A stretch of DNA of 64,000 nt from LSCE01 sp050485425 (GCA_050485425.1 JBJHBJ010000013.1:1-64000); one strand, 5' to 3'; numbered from the stretch's first letter, positions 8,113-17,739 are shown. Numbers and translations are program-made. Notes: generated from the sequence alone by a model not told the origin.

Positions 8113-8246
8113 GGTTGCGGCCGGGATGACTGTTCCGGACTGTCGATCGCAGGGATGCGATCGTCAAGCCCCCAGGGATGGGTTCACGGCGTGTCCGGAA
8201 CAGTCATCCCGGCCGTAACCGGATCGAAGCCACCAGAACCCCAAGC
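8113..8246 (-). repeat. Structured intergenic repeat, copy 2 (inverted relative to copy 1)
   Basis: Read on the minus strand this is the same element as 7942-8073: flank CCGGATCGAAGCCACC (8219-8234, reverse complement of the copy 1 flank), 28-nt arms 8193-8220 and 8113-8140 with one mismatch, and a 52-nt loop with the shared core words ACGCCGTGAA, CATCCCTG and GGCTTG. The inner hairpin is 8 bp here (8144-8151 with 8156-8163) and has a different sequence from copy 1. It starts directly after the dnaE2 stop codon. Confidence 0.85.
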
Positions 8247-8252
8247 TAACCA

Positions 8253-11200
8253 TCACTGAAAATCCCGCGACCGGGTGGGCAGGTCGCCGAGCAGGTCGGT
8301 GTGATCCACCAGGCGGCCGGCAATCAGATGGCAGACGTTGTCCCGGCGTTCCCAGCGCCCCACCACCCCCAGCAGTCGCGCGCGCAGCAGCGTCTTGCGC
8401 TGCGCCTCTCCGGTGGCCGGCCAGACCACCACGTTCAGGTGCCCGGTCTCGTCTTCCAGCGTGACGAAGGTGACGCCGGAGGCCGAGCCGGGCCGTTGAC
8501 GGCCGATGATGATACCCACCGTGCGTACCAGCGTGCCGTGGGCCTGTTGTTCGTGAAGTTGCCGGGCAGTGCGGTAGCGTTGACGGTCCAGTTGCCGGCG
8601 CAGCAGCTTCACCGGGTGTGCCTCCAGGCTCAGGCCGATACTGGCGTAATCCTGCACCAGGTTCTCGCCGATGCCGGGCCGTGCCAGCGGTGGCGGCGGG
8701 CGGTCGCCGGCCGCGGCCAGCATTGGTGCCCCCTGGTCGATGCCCAGCACCTGCCACCAGGCCTGTCGGCGATGTCCGGCCAGGGTTTTCAGGGCCCCAG
8801 CCTGGCTGAGGGCCACCAGATCCCGCCGGTCCAGCCGTGCCAGCCGGGCGAGGTGATGAACATCAAGGAATGGCGCGGAGGTCCGGGCGGCGGCGATGCG
8901 GCCGGCTCCCGCCGCTGAAAGTCCCTTGATCATGCCCAGACCCAATCGAAGGGCCGGCTGCTCCGGATCGCCGGTGGGCTCCAGCGTGCTGTCCGAATGG
9001 CTGTGCATGACGTCGACGGGGCGCACCTCGACGCCGTGTTCCCGGGCATCGCGGACCAGTTGCGCCGGGGCGTAGAAGCCCATGGGCAGACTGTTCAGCA
9101 GGGCGCAGGTGAAGGCTGCCGGATAGTAATGTTTCAGCCAGGCGGAGACGTAGACCAGCAAGGCGAAACCGGTGGCATGCGATTCCGGGAAGCCGTACTC
9201 GCCGAAGCCCTGGATCTGCCGGAAGATACGCTGGATGAACTCCTTGCTGTAGCCCCGCTCGCGCATGCCGTCGTGCAACCGCTGCTCGAAATGGCCCAGC
9301 CCGCCCTTGCGCCGCCAGGCGGCCATGGAACGTCGGAGCTGATCGGCTTCGTCCGGGGCGAAACCGGCAGCCACTTCGGCCAGCTTCATCACCTGCTCCT
9401 GGAAAATGGGCACGCCCAGGGTGCGTTTCAGCACCGCTTTCACGTCCGTGCTGGGATAGTTGATCGGTTCGTCGCCGTTCCGCCGCCGCAGATAGGGATG
9501 CACCATGTCCCCCTGGATCGGCCCGGGCCGGACGATGGCCACCTCGATGACCAGATCGTAGAACTCCTGCGGTTTCAGCCTCGGCAGCATGGCCATCTGG
9601 GCCCGGGACTCCACCTGGAACACGCCCACGGCGTCGCCCTTCTGCAGCATGGCGTAGACGGTGGGGTCTTCCTTGGGGATGGTCGCCATGGTCAGAGGCC
9701 GGTCATGATGACGGACCAGCAACTCCAGGGCCCGGCGGATGGCGCTCAGCATGCCCAGTGCCAGCACATCCACCTTCAGCAGACCCAGTGCTTCCAGGTC
9801 GTCCTTGTCCCACTGGATGACCGAGCGTCCTTCCATGGCGGTGTTCTCGGTAGGCACCAGCCGGCTCAATGGTCCGCTGGAAATGACGAAACCGCCGACA
9901 TGCTGGGAAAGGTGGCGGGGAAAGCCGATGAGTTCCCTGCACAGGACCAGCAAACGCCGGATCACCGGATTGTCCGCCGTGAAGCCGGCTTCACGGATGC
10001 GTTCCTCGGCGATGTGCGGGCCGTCCCACCACTGCAGGCTGCCTGCCAGTTGCTCCACCTGGTATGGCGCGAACCCCAGCGCCTTGCCCAGGTCCCGGAC
10101 GGCGCTACGCGGACGGTAGCTGATGACGGTGGCGGCCAGCGCGGTGCGATGCCGGCCGTATTTGCGATAGATGTACTGAATGACCTCTTCGCGGCGGTCA
10201 TGTTCGAAATCCACGTCGATGTCCGGCGGTTCGCCCCTGGCCCTGGAGACGAAGCGCTCGAACAGGAGCTGATGGATCGCCGGATCCACTTCGGTGATTC
10301 CCAGCGCGAAACAGACCGCGGAATTGGCTGCCGATCCCCGGCCCTGGCAGAGAATGCCCTGGCTGCGGGCATAGCGCACGATGTCGTGTACGGTGAGAAA
10401 GAACGGTTCGTAGCGCAGCTCTGCGATCAGCGCCAGCTCCCGTTCCATCTGTTGCCGCACCTGCGGCGGGGCACCGTCGGGCCAGCGCCGCCGGGCGCCC
10501 TGTTCTGTGAGGGCCCGCAGATGACTGCCGGGGGTGCGCCCCGGCGGAACCAGTTCTTCCGGATATTCGTAACGAAGCTCCTCCAGGCTGAAGTCGCACC
10601 GCTCGGCGATGCGCAGGCTCTCCTCCAGCAACTCGGGGGGGTAGAGCTGCTCCAGGGCATGCAGGCTGCGCAGGTGGCGTTCGCCGTTGGGCAGACGCTC
10701 CAGGCCCAGTTCGGCGACCGGCGTGCGCAGACGGATGGCGGTGAGAGCGTCCTGGAGTGCGCGCCGTCCCCGCCGGTGCATGTGTACGTCGCCGGCCGCC
10801 ACCAATGGCAGGCCGGTGGCGGCCCCCAAAGCCTGTATGTGCGCCAGGTGGTCGGCATCGTCCGCCTCGCGGAAGAGCTCCACTGCCAGCCAGCCGCGGT
10901 CGCCGAACTGCCCGGCAAACCAGGCGGCGGCCTCCTGGTCGCTGCGGCGCTCCGGAATCAATAGCGCCAGGCAGTCCGGCACGCGGCCGCTGAGATCTTC
11001 CCGGTACAAACGGTACCGACCCTTGCGGGCGTTGGTGCGTCCCAGGCTGATCATGGCGCTGAGCTGGGCGTAGGCCTCGCGATGCGGGGCCAGCAGAACG
11101 AGACGCGGGCCATCGGCCAGCTGCAGTTCGCTGCCGATGATCAGCTTGAGCCCGTGGGCCTTTGCCGCCTGATGGGCGCGGACCGCGCCCGCTACCGAAC

Positions 11201-11324
11201 ATTCATCGGTGAGAGCCAGTGCCGGGTATCCCAGCGCAGCGGCGCGCTCAACCAGTTCGTGAGGATGCGAGGCGCCGCGCAGGAACGTGAAGTTGCTGAG
11301 GCAATGCAGTTCGGCATAGGACAT
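8253..11324 (-). CDS. dnaE2: Error-prone DNA polymerase DnaE2 (ImuC)
   Basis: Alternative replicative-type (family C) polymerase for damage-induced translesion synthesis, working with ImuA and ImuB. It is 1023 residues, normal for DnaE2 and shorter than DnaE1. The N-terminal PHP domain starts YAELHCLSNFTFLRGAS. The catalytic core has GRGSAANS (about 328-335) and the active-site aspartates in PPDIDVDFEHDRREEV (about 366-381), with the third in LLKVDVLALG. The HhH region and an OB-like C-terminus follow (VRTVGIIIGRQRPG). I use the ATG at 11324; a TTG at 11333 is possible. A perfect LexA box ends 11 bp upstream, and no clear Shine-Dalgarno is seen. Unlike the usual cassette, dnaE2 is separated from imuB by about 4 kb. 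Confidence 0.96.
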   Translation of the reverse strand: MSYAELHCLSNFTFLRGASHPHELVERAAALGYPALALTDECSVAGAVRAHQAAKAHGLKLIIGSELQLADGPRLVLLAPHREAYAQLSAMISLGRTNARKGRYRLYREDLSGRVPDCLALLIPERRSDQEAAAWFAGQFGDRGWLAVELFREADDADHLAHIQALGAATGLPLVAAGDVHMHRRGRRALQDALTAIRLRTPVAELGLERLPNGERHLRSLHALEQLYPPELLEESLRIAERCDFSLEELRYEYPEELVPPGRTPGSHLRALTEQGARRRWPDGAPPQVRQQMERELALIAELRYEPFFLTVHDIVRYARSQGILCQGRGSAANSAVCFALGITEVDPAIHQLLFERFVSRARGEPPDIDVDFEHDRREEVIQYIYRKYGRHRTALAATVISYRPRSAVRDLGKALGFAPYQVEQLAGSLQWWDGPHIAEERIREAGFTADNPVIRRLLVLCRELIGFPRHLSQHVGGFVISSGPLSRLVPTENTAMEGRSVIQWDKDDLEALGLLKVDVLALGMLSAIRRALELLVRHHDRPLTMATIPKEDPTVYAMLQKGDAVGVFQVESRAQMAMLPRLKPQEFYDLVIEVAIVRPGPIQGDMVHPYLRRRNGDEPINYPSTDVKAVLKRTLGVPIFQEQVMKLAEVAAGFAPDEADQLRRSMAAWRRKGGLGHFEQRLHDGMRERGYSKEFIQRIFRQIQGFGEYGFPESHATGFALLVYVSAWLKHYYPAAFTCALLNSLPMGFYAPAQLVRDAREHGVEVRPVDVMHSHSDSTLEPTGDPEQPALRLGLGMIKGLSAAGAGRIAAARTSAPFLDVHHLARLARLDRRDLVALSQAGALKTLAGHRRQAWWQVLGIDQGAPMLAAAGDRPPPPLARPGIGENLVQDYASIGLSLEAHPVKLLRRQLDRQRYRTARQLHEQQAHGTLVRTVGIIIGRQRPGSASGVTFVTLEDETGHLNVVVWPATGEAQRKTLLRARLLGVVGRWERRDNVCHLIAGRLVDHTDLLGDLPTRSRDFQ

Positions 11325-11335
11325 GCCGACCAATA

Positions 11336-11355
11336 TACTGTTTATATGTACAGTA
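11336..11355. promoter_or_regulatory. LexA (SOS) box controlling dnaE2
   Basis: TACTGTTTATATGTACAGTA matches the gammaproteobacterial SOS consensus (TACTG, ten AT-rich bases, CAGTA) with fully symmetric ends. It lies 11 bp upstream of the dnaE2 ATG. A possible -10 (TATAAA, minus strand) falls inside the box, as expected for repression by occlusion. Confidence 0.92.
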
Positions 11356-11368
11356 TTCCACCGGTCAC

Positions 11369-11412
11369 AGGGCGCTCAGAGCGCAGCGATACGCACCGCA
11401 GGCAGTTATCGG
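11369..11412. repeat. Copy of the GCTCAGAGCGCAGCGAT repeat family after the hydrolase gene
   Basis: AGGGCGCTCAGAGCGCAG (11369-11386) continues into CGATACGCACCG. A short hairpin CGCACCG/CGGTGCG (about 11392-11417) then encloses the TAA stop of the minus-strand hydrolase gene. As at ttcA, the repeat overlaps a stop codon. Confidence 0.65.
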
Positions 11413-12287
11413 TGCGGGCGTGAGTTCGACAGACTGGAGCGGCTGTGCATCAATAGCCATTCGGAGACGATGGGCCAGATTTCCTGCTGGGCCCCCTTGC
11501 TCACTACGATGCCTGCATGGTCGTAGTCTTCGCCGAAGCCGTTGCGCAGACCGGCGGCGATGAAGCGTTTGTCCCGACTGGCAAAATGCGCAATCAGCTT
11601 CTCGCAGCCTTCACTGGGATCCACCCGATCCCCCAGGCCGGAAATGGCCAGCGCCGGGATGGTGATCCGGCCCAGTGCCTCGCGAATGTCCGGCTTGCGC
11701 CGGCCTTGCGTGACAATCCGGATGGCGTCCAGCATGGCGGCCACGGGTTCGTCCTGTGGTCCCAGGCCCAGGCGGCGGGCGGGGAAGCGGTCCAGCAGGC
11801 GGGCGGTGGCGGCCGTTAACCAGGATAGTGGGGGGTGCAGCGGTCGCTTGCCCACTTCGAACTGGGAGGCGAACAGCACCAGCCCGGCGATCTGGTTCAT
11901 GTCCAGTGGTCCGGCTCCGGCCCTCGCGGCCAGCACCCCGCCAAAGGAATGCCCCACCCAGAAGGCAGGGCGACTCCACAGTTTCCATACCTGTGCCTGA
12001 ACCAGGGGCAGGTCATGAAGCAGGTGCTCCTCCAGCCCCGGACGTGCGCCGCAGCCCTGTTCCCGGCGCTCCACGATCAGGCCGGGAAAACCCTGTTTTG
12101 CAAGATGGGCGGCCAGCCCGATGCCCTTGGGGGATAACCAGAAACTGCGGCCGGTAAACATGCCCGGCAGATAGATCACGGGTGGCAACGGGTTCTCGGT
12201 GCCGTAGACATGGGTCACCATGAATCTGCCGCCGTCCCCGGCCAGCAAGGTTTCCTCGCGAATTTGCAAAAGGGCGTGTCGGCTCAT
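11406..12287 (-). CDS. Alpha/beta hydrolase
   Basis: Predicted cytoplasmic alpha/beta-hydrolase-fold protein of 293 residues. The oxyanion/strand region is PPVIYLPGMFTGRSFW (about residues 35-50), the nucleophile elbow GHSFGG (about 117-122), a late Asp is in ISGLGDRVDPSEG, and His is in DYDHAGIV, giving a plausible Ser-Asp-His triad. I chose the ATG at 12287 (MSRHALLQIREETLL), preceded closely by AGGAAG; the open frame runs further upstream to 12905 but that part is antisense to the next gene. It resembles serine lipases or esterases; the substrate is unknown. No obvious functional link to dnaE2, which follows on the same strand. Confidence 0.85.
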   Translation of the reverse strand: MSRHALLQIREETLLAGDGGRFMVTHVYGTENPLPPVIYLPGMFTGRSFWLSPKGIGLAAHLAKQGFPGLIVERREQGCGARPGLEEHLLHDLPLVQAQVWKLWSRPAFWVGHSFGGVLAARAGAGPLDMNQIAGLVLFASQFEVGKRPLHPPLSWLTAATARLLDRFPARRLGLGPQDEPVAAMLDAIRIVTQGRRKPDIREALGRITIPALAISGLGDRVDPSEGCEKLIAHFASRDKRFIAAGLRNGFGEDYDHAGIVVSKGAQQEIWPIVSEWLLMHSRSSLSNSRPHR

Positions 12288-12325
12288 ACTTCCTGTATTA
12301 CTGACCTGACAGAACGTATTGTCCG

Positions 12326-12377
12326 CTGGGTAGGGCCTGGGGATCCGGAGAGCTTGGATACCCCAGGCCCTACCCAG
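12326..12377. repeat. 17-bp perfect inverted repeat in a divergent promoter region
   Basis: Arms 12326-12342 (CTGGGTAGGGCCTGGGG) and 12361-12377 are perfect reverse complements with an 18-nt loop. It lies between the divergent hydrolase and hypothetical genes (gap 12288-12455). It starts with the same GTAGGG word as other repeats in this window but is otherwise a different sequence. Confidence 0.75.
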
Positions 12378-12455
12378 GCAGTATAAGAGAACCTGAGGGG
12401 TGATGGCTTCCCCTTGTGTTGCCCATCGGCGAAGCCCTGACTTGAGGTAAGGACT

Positions 12456-13028
12456 ATGGATGAAAGCGTCATTCGCGCCATGCAGCGCTGGCCCAATGTT
12501 CCGGCGGTTTACGGCTGGTTGCGGCTGGACAGTCGCGGTGACTGGCAACTGGATGGCGAGCGCATCGGCCACCGTCACTTCCGTGAATTCATCGGCCGGA
12601 ACTACGCCGTGGACGAACGAGGGTGCTGGTATTTCCAGAACGGTCCGCAGCGCGTATTCATTGCGCTGGACGAAACTCCCTGGATCATTCGCCACCGGGC
12701 GGACGGGGGGCTGGAAACCCATACCGGGGTGGAGGTGGAGCGGATTGACGCGGCCTATCTCGACGAGGAGGGTGCGCTGGTGTTCGAGACGGAGCACGGC
12801 CCGGGTCTGCTGCATGACAACGACCTGGACTGGGCGCTGGATCAGATCCGGGATGCCGACGGGGCACCGGTGGATGCCGACGCCCTGGAACAGGCTCTGC
12901 AGCAACCGTCGGGAGAGACCACACGGCTGAACTGGCAGGGCGCATCGGCAAAGGCACTGGTCCGGCTTGATCGCGCGGCCATGTCTGCCGTGTTGAAGTT
13001 CGTGCGCGAGCCGGAGCCGGCAGAATAG
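12456..13028 (+). CDS. Conserved hypothetical protein (NVPAVYGWL / YFQNGPQRV type)
   Basis: 190-residue, acidic, soluble protein without signal peptide or membrane segment. The words NVPAVYGWLRLD, FIGRNYAVDERG, CWYFQNGPQRVFIALDETPWI and LETHTG belong to a conserved uncharacterised family that I associate with pseudomonads and related proteobacteria; I cannot give a family number with confidence. The ATG at 12456 follows GAGGTAAGG. The gene runs convergently into the ABC ATPase with only 8 bp between stop codons and no visible terminator. Function unknown. Confidence 0.8.
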   Translation: MDESVIRAMQRWPNVPAVYGWLRLDSRGDWQLDGERIGHRHFREFIGRNYAVDERGCWYFQNGPQRVFIALDETPWIIRHRADGGLETHTGVEVERIDAAYLDEEGALVFETEHGPGLLHDNDLDWALDQIRDADGAPVDADALEQALQQPSGETTRLNWQGASAKALVRLDRAAMSAVLKFVREPEPAE

Positions 13029-13036
13029 CGGTTCCC

Positions 13037-13764
<728 letters not shown>

Positions 13765-13768
<4 letters not shown>

Positions 13769-14421
13769 AGGATGCGCATCCTCCGTTCGATCAGCCGCAT
13801 GAGCATGGCCAGCGTGAAGGTCATGATCAGGTAGAACACGGCCACCGCTGTCCAGATCTCCAGTGCCCGCCCGGTCTGCGCGGTGAGCTGTTCCCCCCGC
13901 TGGGCGAGTTCGGCGACGCCGATGACCAGAAACAGTGCCGAATCCTTCAGGCTGATGATGAACTGGTTGCCCAGCGGCGGTATGGTCCGGCGGAAAGCCA
14001 GAGGGCCGACCACGTTCATCAGTACCTGGGGGTACGACAGGCCCAGCGCCAGCCCGGCATCCGTCAGGCCCTTGTCGATGGATTGCACGGCACCGCGGAC
14101 GATTTCAGTGATGTAGGCGCCGGCGTTCATCGCCAGGCAGATGGAGGCCGCCACGAAACCGGACAGGGCGATATCCAGCGCCAGGGGCAGGGCAAAATAG
14201 ATGAACATGGCCTGCACCACGATGGGTGTGCCACGAATCACCGACACATAGGCGAATACCAGCCAGTGCAGCACCGGGATGCGGAAAGCGGTGATCAGGC
14301 CACAGAGCGTGCCGATCACCAGTCCCCCGCCGATGCCCAGCAGCGTGATCTGGGCGGTGAGCTGGGCGCCGTCCACCATCTGCGGCAAAGCGTTCCACAC
14401 AACCTGCCAACGGAAATCCAT
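13765..14421 (-). CDS. Polar amino-acid ABC transporter, permease
   Basis: HisM/GlnP-type inner-membrane permease, 218 residues, with about five hydrophobic segments. The EAA-type coupling loop is DAGLALGLSYPQVLMNVVGPLAFRRTIPPLGNQF, split here as DAGLALGLSYPQ and GPLAFRRTIPPLGN. Only one permease gene is present, so it likely acts as a homodimer. It lies between the binding protein (110 nt upstream, with an intercistronic hairpin) and the ATPase (4-nt overlap). Confidence 0.94.
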
Positions 14422-14477
14422 GGCCTGGTCTCTTCAAGCAACGTTGATGGATGCAGCAGTGTTTACTGCGTGCGCGT

Positions 14478-14516
14478 ACCGTCAACCGGCGGCCGATACG
14501 GACACCGGTTGGCGGT
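14478..14516. repeat. Intercistronic hairpin between ABC binding protein and permease genes
   Basis: ACCGTCAACCGG (14478-14489) pairs with CCGGTTGGCGGT (14505-14516) with one mismatch. Such hairpins after a binding-protein gene commonly stabilise the upstream mRNA or thin downstream expression, matching the need for excess binding protein. There is no T-run. Confidence 0.55.
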
Positions 14517-14531
14517 CGACGGATTTGCCTG

Positions 14532-15275
14532 TCAGCGGGGGTCGGGTTCCTCGCCGAACCAGCGCTCGTAGATCTCCGCGTAGCGGCCGTCTTCCATCAT
14601 GGCGAGCAGGGTGATGTTGACGGCATTGCGCAACTCGCTTTCCCGTGGAAAGGCCATGGCGTAGGACTGGGCTTCCAGATTGTCGCCGACGGCCTTGACG
14701 TCGCCGTCGCCGGCGGTCTCGATGTAATAGCGCACGTTGGGCGTGTCATGCAGGGCGGCGTCCACGCGCCCGGCGCGCACTTCGAGATAGGCCTGTTCGG
14801 CGCGCGAGAAGCGGGTGAGTTCGGTGTTCTCCAGATTGGCTTCCGCGTAGTCGTCACTGGTGGTGCCGATGGTCACCGCCAGCCGCTTGCCGTCCAGGTC
14901 GTTGATACCGTCGATCTCGTCGTTGTCAGCCCGCACCATCAGCATCAGGCCGCTGTCGTAATAGGCGTGGGAGAAATCCATGGTGTTCTCCCGTTCGGAC
15001 GTGATGGTGATGGCGGCGATGGCGGCATCCACGCGCCCGGTCTGCAGCGCGGTGATAATGCCCGAGAAGTTCATGGTGTTGTATTCGAACTCCCAGTCGT
15101 TTTCCTCGGCAATGGTTTCCCAGAGTTCCACCTCGAAACCGGTCCATTCGCCGTCTTCCTGGAACATGAATGGTACGAACGAGGAGGGGATGGCCACGGT
15201 CAGGCGCTCAGCCTGGACGGTAGTGAAGGCGGTCATGAGCACCAGGCCGATCAGCAGGGTATGAATCCGTGTCAT
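14532..15275 (-). CDS. Polar amino-acid ABC transporter, periplasmic binding protein
   Basis: Family 3 solute-binding protein (PAAT type), 247 residues. The signal peptide MTRIHTLLIGLVLMTAFTTVQA is predicted to be cleaved after VQA. Characteristic words are IPSSFVPFMFQEDGEWTGFEVEL, split here as VPFMFQED and TGFEVELWE, then GRVDAAIAAITITSER and GKRLAVTIGTTSDDY. I chose the ATG at 15275, 6 nt after GGAG; an ATG at 15287 is a less likely alternative. First gene of the transporter operon. The fold suggests a polar or glutamine-like ligand, but residue-level specificity cannot be read. Confidence 0.93.
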   Translation of the reverse strand: MTRIHTLLIGLVLMTAFTTVQAERLTVAIPSSFVPFMFQEDGEWTGFEVELWETIAEENDWEFEYNTMNFSGIITALQTGRVDAAIAAITITSERENTMDFSHAYYDSGLMLMVRADNDEIDGINDLDGKRLAVTIGTTSDDYAEANLENTELTRFSRAEQAYLEVRAGRVDAALHDTPNVRYYIETAGDGDVKAVGDNLEAQSYAMAFPRESELRNAVNITLLAMMEDGRYAEIYERWFGEEPDPR

Positions 15276-15433
15276 GGGGAACTCCATCTGTGCGCCGGAC
15301 TTCCCGTCGATGCCGTTCCGGCGGGGCATACGGCCATGCCGGAAGCGAGTGTGCCGGCGTTGACTCGCTGGCAGACATCGAACGCATGTGTCTTTTTGAC
15401 ACTAGGCCGCAGTGGTGAGGCTGTCAAACGGGG

Positions 15434-16855
15434 TCAACCGAAAAAGCCGTGCAAAAACCACTGCCGCGGGGGGCGCCGCTCGCGGAAGATCCATAGCAGA
15501 GCGCCGGTGGACGCGTGGGCCTGATAATAGTCCCGGCTGATGTCCTTCCCGTCCCACCAGCCGGATTCGATGCGCTCGGGTGCACTGTGAAGCACCAGGG
15601 TGCCTTGCCAGCAGGGCAGTCCTCCTTCGGTGGACAATCGCTGTGGGGTGGCCAGTAGCCACAGGGGACGGTGCGGGTTGGCAGCCTGGTTTACTGTGCT
15701 GCCGGGTTTCATGGTGCACCAGGCATGTTCCGGACGATGGTCGGGGCGAGTGCCGAGGCTTTGAACGCAGTGCTCTCCCAGCCGGGCCTCCAGCCGTTCA
15801 GCGAGATGCCGCCAACAGCGTTCCTGTTCCTCCATCCGTGCATCCAGCAACGCCATTGCTTCCGGTGCCAGAGGCAGGAGCCTGCAGGCGTGGAGGCCGA
15901 TTCGGATCACCGGTGCCGGCAGTTGCAGCCGGTCCAGCCGTTCGCGACAGACCATCAGCAGCCGTTCCTCGTCGCGGCAGGCCTGCATGAAACCGAGAGT
16001 CCGCCGGGTTGGCGTGTGCTTCCGGTGATCCAGCACCAGCTCCAGCCGCTGCACACCGGCCTCCAGGCCCCGCAGCAGGCCGGTGAGTTCCCGGATCAGG
16101 CGCTGCAAGGCAAACAGGATGGCTTCACTGGTGTGGGCCGGCGCCGGGAGTTCCAGCTCTCCATGGTAGGACTTGTCGGGGCAGTGCGCCGGGCGCGGGT
16201 CCGGCCGTTGTCCCAGGGCGCGCTCCAGCAACAGCAGCGGAGCACGGCCCAGGCGGGGAGCCAGATCGCGGGAAGGCAGGCTCAGCAAGTGTTCCAGAGT
16301 GTGGATGCCCAGCCCCTTCAGCGCCTGCCGCTGGAGCGTCTCCAGGGGGAGTAATCCGACCGGCAGTGCCGGCAGCCGTTGCCTGAACGCGTCCATGTCC
16401 AGCGCCGGCTCAGCGTCGTTGGCGCGCGCCAGTAGCCAGGCCCCCGTCGGAGTCGGGGCCAATCCGCTCTGCCAACTGTAACCCAGGGCCTCCAGATCCC
16501 TGTGAATGTGCTGCAACAGTGCATCCAGGCCGCCGAACAGCCGCAGGCTCCCCCGAAGCTCCAGTAGCAGGCAGTCGGGCGCCTGGACGCTGGCGTGGCT
16601 GGTGTACTGCAGGGACCAGCCCGCAAGGCGGATGAGCGCCTTGCGTTCCGAGAAGGGCTGGCGTTCCAGTAACTGCAATTCCGGTAGTAGCGACCGGCCG
16701 GCCGACAGAGTCATGCCGGGGCTGATGCCCGCCCTGCCGGCCGCTCCGTTGACGCAGCAGAGCCTGCCGGCTTCGACGATACCCAGCGGCGGCAGGGATT
16801 CCCGCGCCTGGGCCTCCAGCGGCAGTCGGGGGAATGTGAGCGCGAGCCAGAGCAT
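15434..16855 (-). CDS. imuB: ImuB, catalytically dead Y-family polymerase homologue of the SOS mutasome
   Basis: 473-residue Y-family-like protein that acts as the hub linking ImuA, DnaE2 and the beta clamp. It begins MLWLALTFPRLPLEAQ, where active Y-family enzymes have the metal-binding 'DxDxFFAxVE' motif; the acidic residues are missing, as is usual for ImuB. The little-finger part and C-terminal tail (SRDYYQAHASTGALLWIF) match the family. It is transcribed after imuA (gap about 47 nt) in the lexA-imuA-imuB unit. Normally dnaE2 follows directly; here an ABC transporter, a hypothetical gene and a hydrolase intervene. Confidence 0.94.
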   Translation of the reverse strand: MLWLALTFPRLPLEAQARESLPPLGIVEAGRLCCVNGAAGRAGISPGMTLSAGRSLLPELQLLERQPFSERKALIRLAGWSLQYTSHASVQAPDCLLLELRGSLRLFGGLDALLQHIHRDLEALGYSWQSGLAPTPTGAWLLARANDAEPALDMDAFRQRLPALPVGLLPLETLQRQALKGLGIHTLEHLLSLPSRDLAPRLGRAPLLLLERALGQRPDPRPAHCPDKSYHGELELPAPAHTSEAILFALQRLIRELTGLLRGLEAGVQRLELVLDHRKHTPTRRTLGFMQACRDEERLLMVCRERLDRLQLPAPVIRIGLHACRLLPLAPEAMALLDARMEEQERCWRHLAERLEARLGEHCVQSLGTRPDHRPEHAWCTMKPGSTVNQAANPHRPLWLLATPQRLSTEGGLPCWQGTLVLHSAPERIESGWWDGKDISRDYYQAHASTGALLWIFRERRPPRQWFLHGFFG

Positions 16856-16902
16856 GCGGGGCGGTTGACGACAGCGGCGTTGTCTGCCGCTGCCGGATCG
16901 GA

Positions 16903-17739
16903 TCAGTAGCTTTCCCGTTGACGCTGTACCAGCCGCAGCCGCCGCGGATCCCCACCAGCGGTATCCAGTGGCAGCGGCATCTGCGGCGGAGGCTCCGGCT
17001 GGGGTCGGCTGGGGCGGGTTTTCGGCCGCTGCCGGGGCCAGTTACGGCGTGGGCCCGCCAGGGGTCTGGAAACCGGTGTCAGCGTATTGCCGGGCAAAGG
17101 CATGGCACGGGTTCGGGGGCAGTCCAGGTTGAGCTGGATTTCCTGGCGCACCAGTGCGCCCCTGCATTTGATGACCCGGATCAGGGCTGTTTCATGTCCG
17201 GCCAGCAGTTCCAGCCGGAGTGCGGCCGGGGAGGTCTGGGCGGCACAGGTGCCGTGGCGCAACAGGATGCCCCAGCTCTGGCCCGCTTCGGCGGCCAGTT
17301 GCAGCCGCCGGAGCTGCTGGCCGGTGGTTCCAGGAGAAGGCCAGGCCAATACGGCGGCACAGGTTCCGGAACGCAGGGCCTGCTCCGCGGCCCACAGCGT
17401 GTCGCGGCCTTCCCGCGGGTGTACCAGCAGTATCCGGGAGAGATCCACTCCCTGGGCGGCCAGTGCCGGCGCATAGGGCATGTGGGGCGGGGCGATCAGG
17501 GCGATCCAGCGACCGGAACGGCTCAGTCGGGCCAGGGCCGGCATCAGCAGACGCAGTTCGCCAATGCCGTCCTGGGTATGCAGCACCTCGGTCAGGGCGG
17601 CATCAGGCCAGCCACCGCCGGGGAGCGCACCATCCAGTTCGGCAAAGCCGCTGGGAATATGCCGGAAGCCTGTTTCCCGGGTATCTCCCCCCCGCCAGAT
17701 GGCGGGTTCCTGCAGCAATTGGTTCAGAGCGTCGTTCAT
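16903..17739 (-). CDS. imuA: ImuA, RecA-like SOS mutasome protein
   Basis: 278-residue RecA/SulA-related protein (also annotated SulA-like). The RecA-like N-terminus reads HIPSGFAELDGALPGGGWPDAALTEVLHTQ, here as GFAELDGALPGGGWP, where the Walker A is degenerate as in the family. The C-terminus is Pro/Arg-rich (about residues 225-278) with PPQMPLPLD, and may bind partners. The ATG at 17739 (MNDALNQLL) has GAGG upstream; a longer frame to 17781 is not needed. It is 71 nt downstream of the lexA stop on the same strand with no LexA box of its own, so it is likely expressed from the lexA promoter. Confidence 0.92.
   Translation of the reverse strand: MNDALNQLLQEPAIWRGGDTRETGFRHIPSGFAELDGALPGGGWPDAALTEVLHTQDGIGELRLLMPALARLSRSGRWIALIAPPHMPYAPALAAQGVDLSRILLVHPREGRDTLWAAEQALRSGTCAAVLAWPSPGTTGQQLRRLQLAAEAGQSWGILLRHGTCAAQTSPAALRLELLAGHETALIRVIKCRGALVRQEIQLNLDCPRTRAMPLPGNTLTPVSRPLAGPRRNWPRQRPKTRPSRPQPEPPPQMPLPLDTAGGDPRRLRLVQRQRESY

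Noticed and set aside
15388..15402. Small palindrome GTGTCTTTTTGACAC after imuB
   Set aside because: Only 5-bp arms around five T; in the imuB direction the loop is A-rich with no T-run, so neither a terminator nor a convincing operator.
15276..15433. Search for a LexA box or promoter between imuB and the ABC binding-protein gene
   Set aside because: No CTG-N10-CAG word and no paired sigma-70 hexamers were found.
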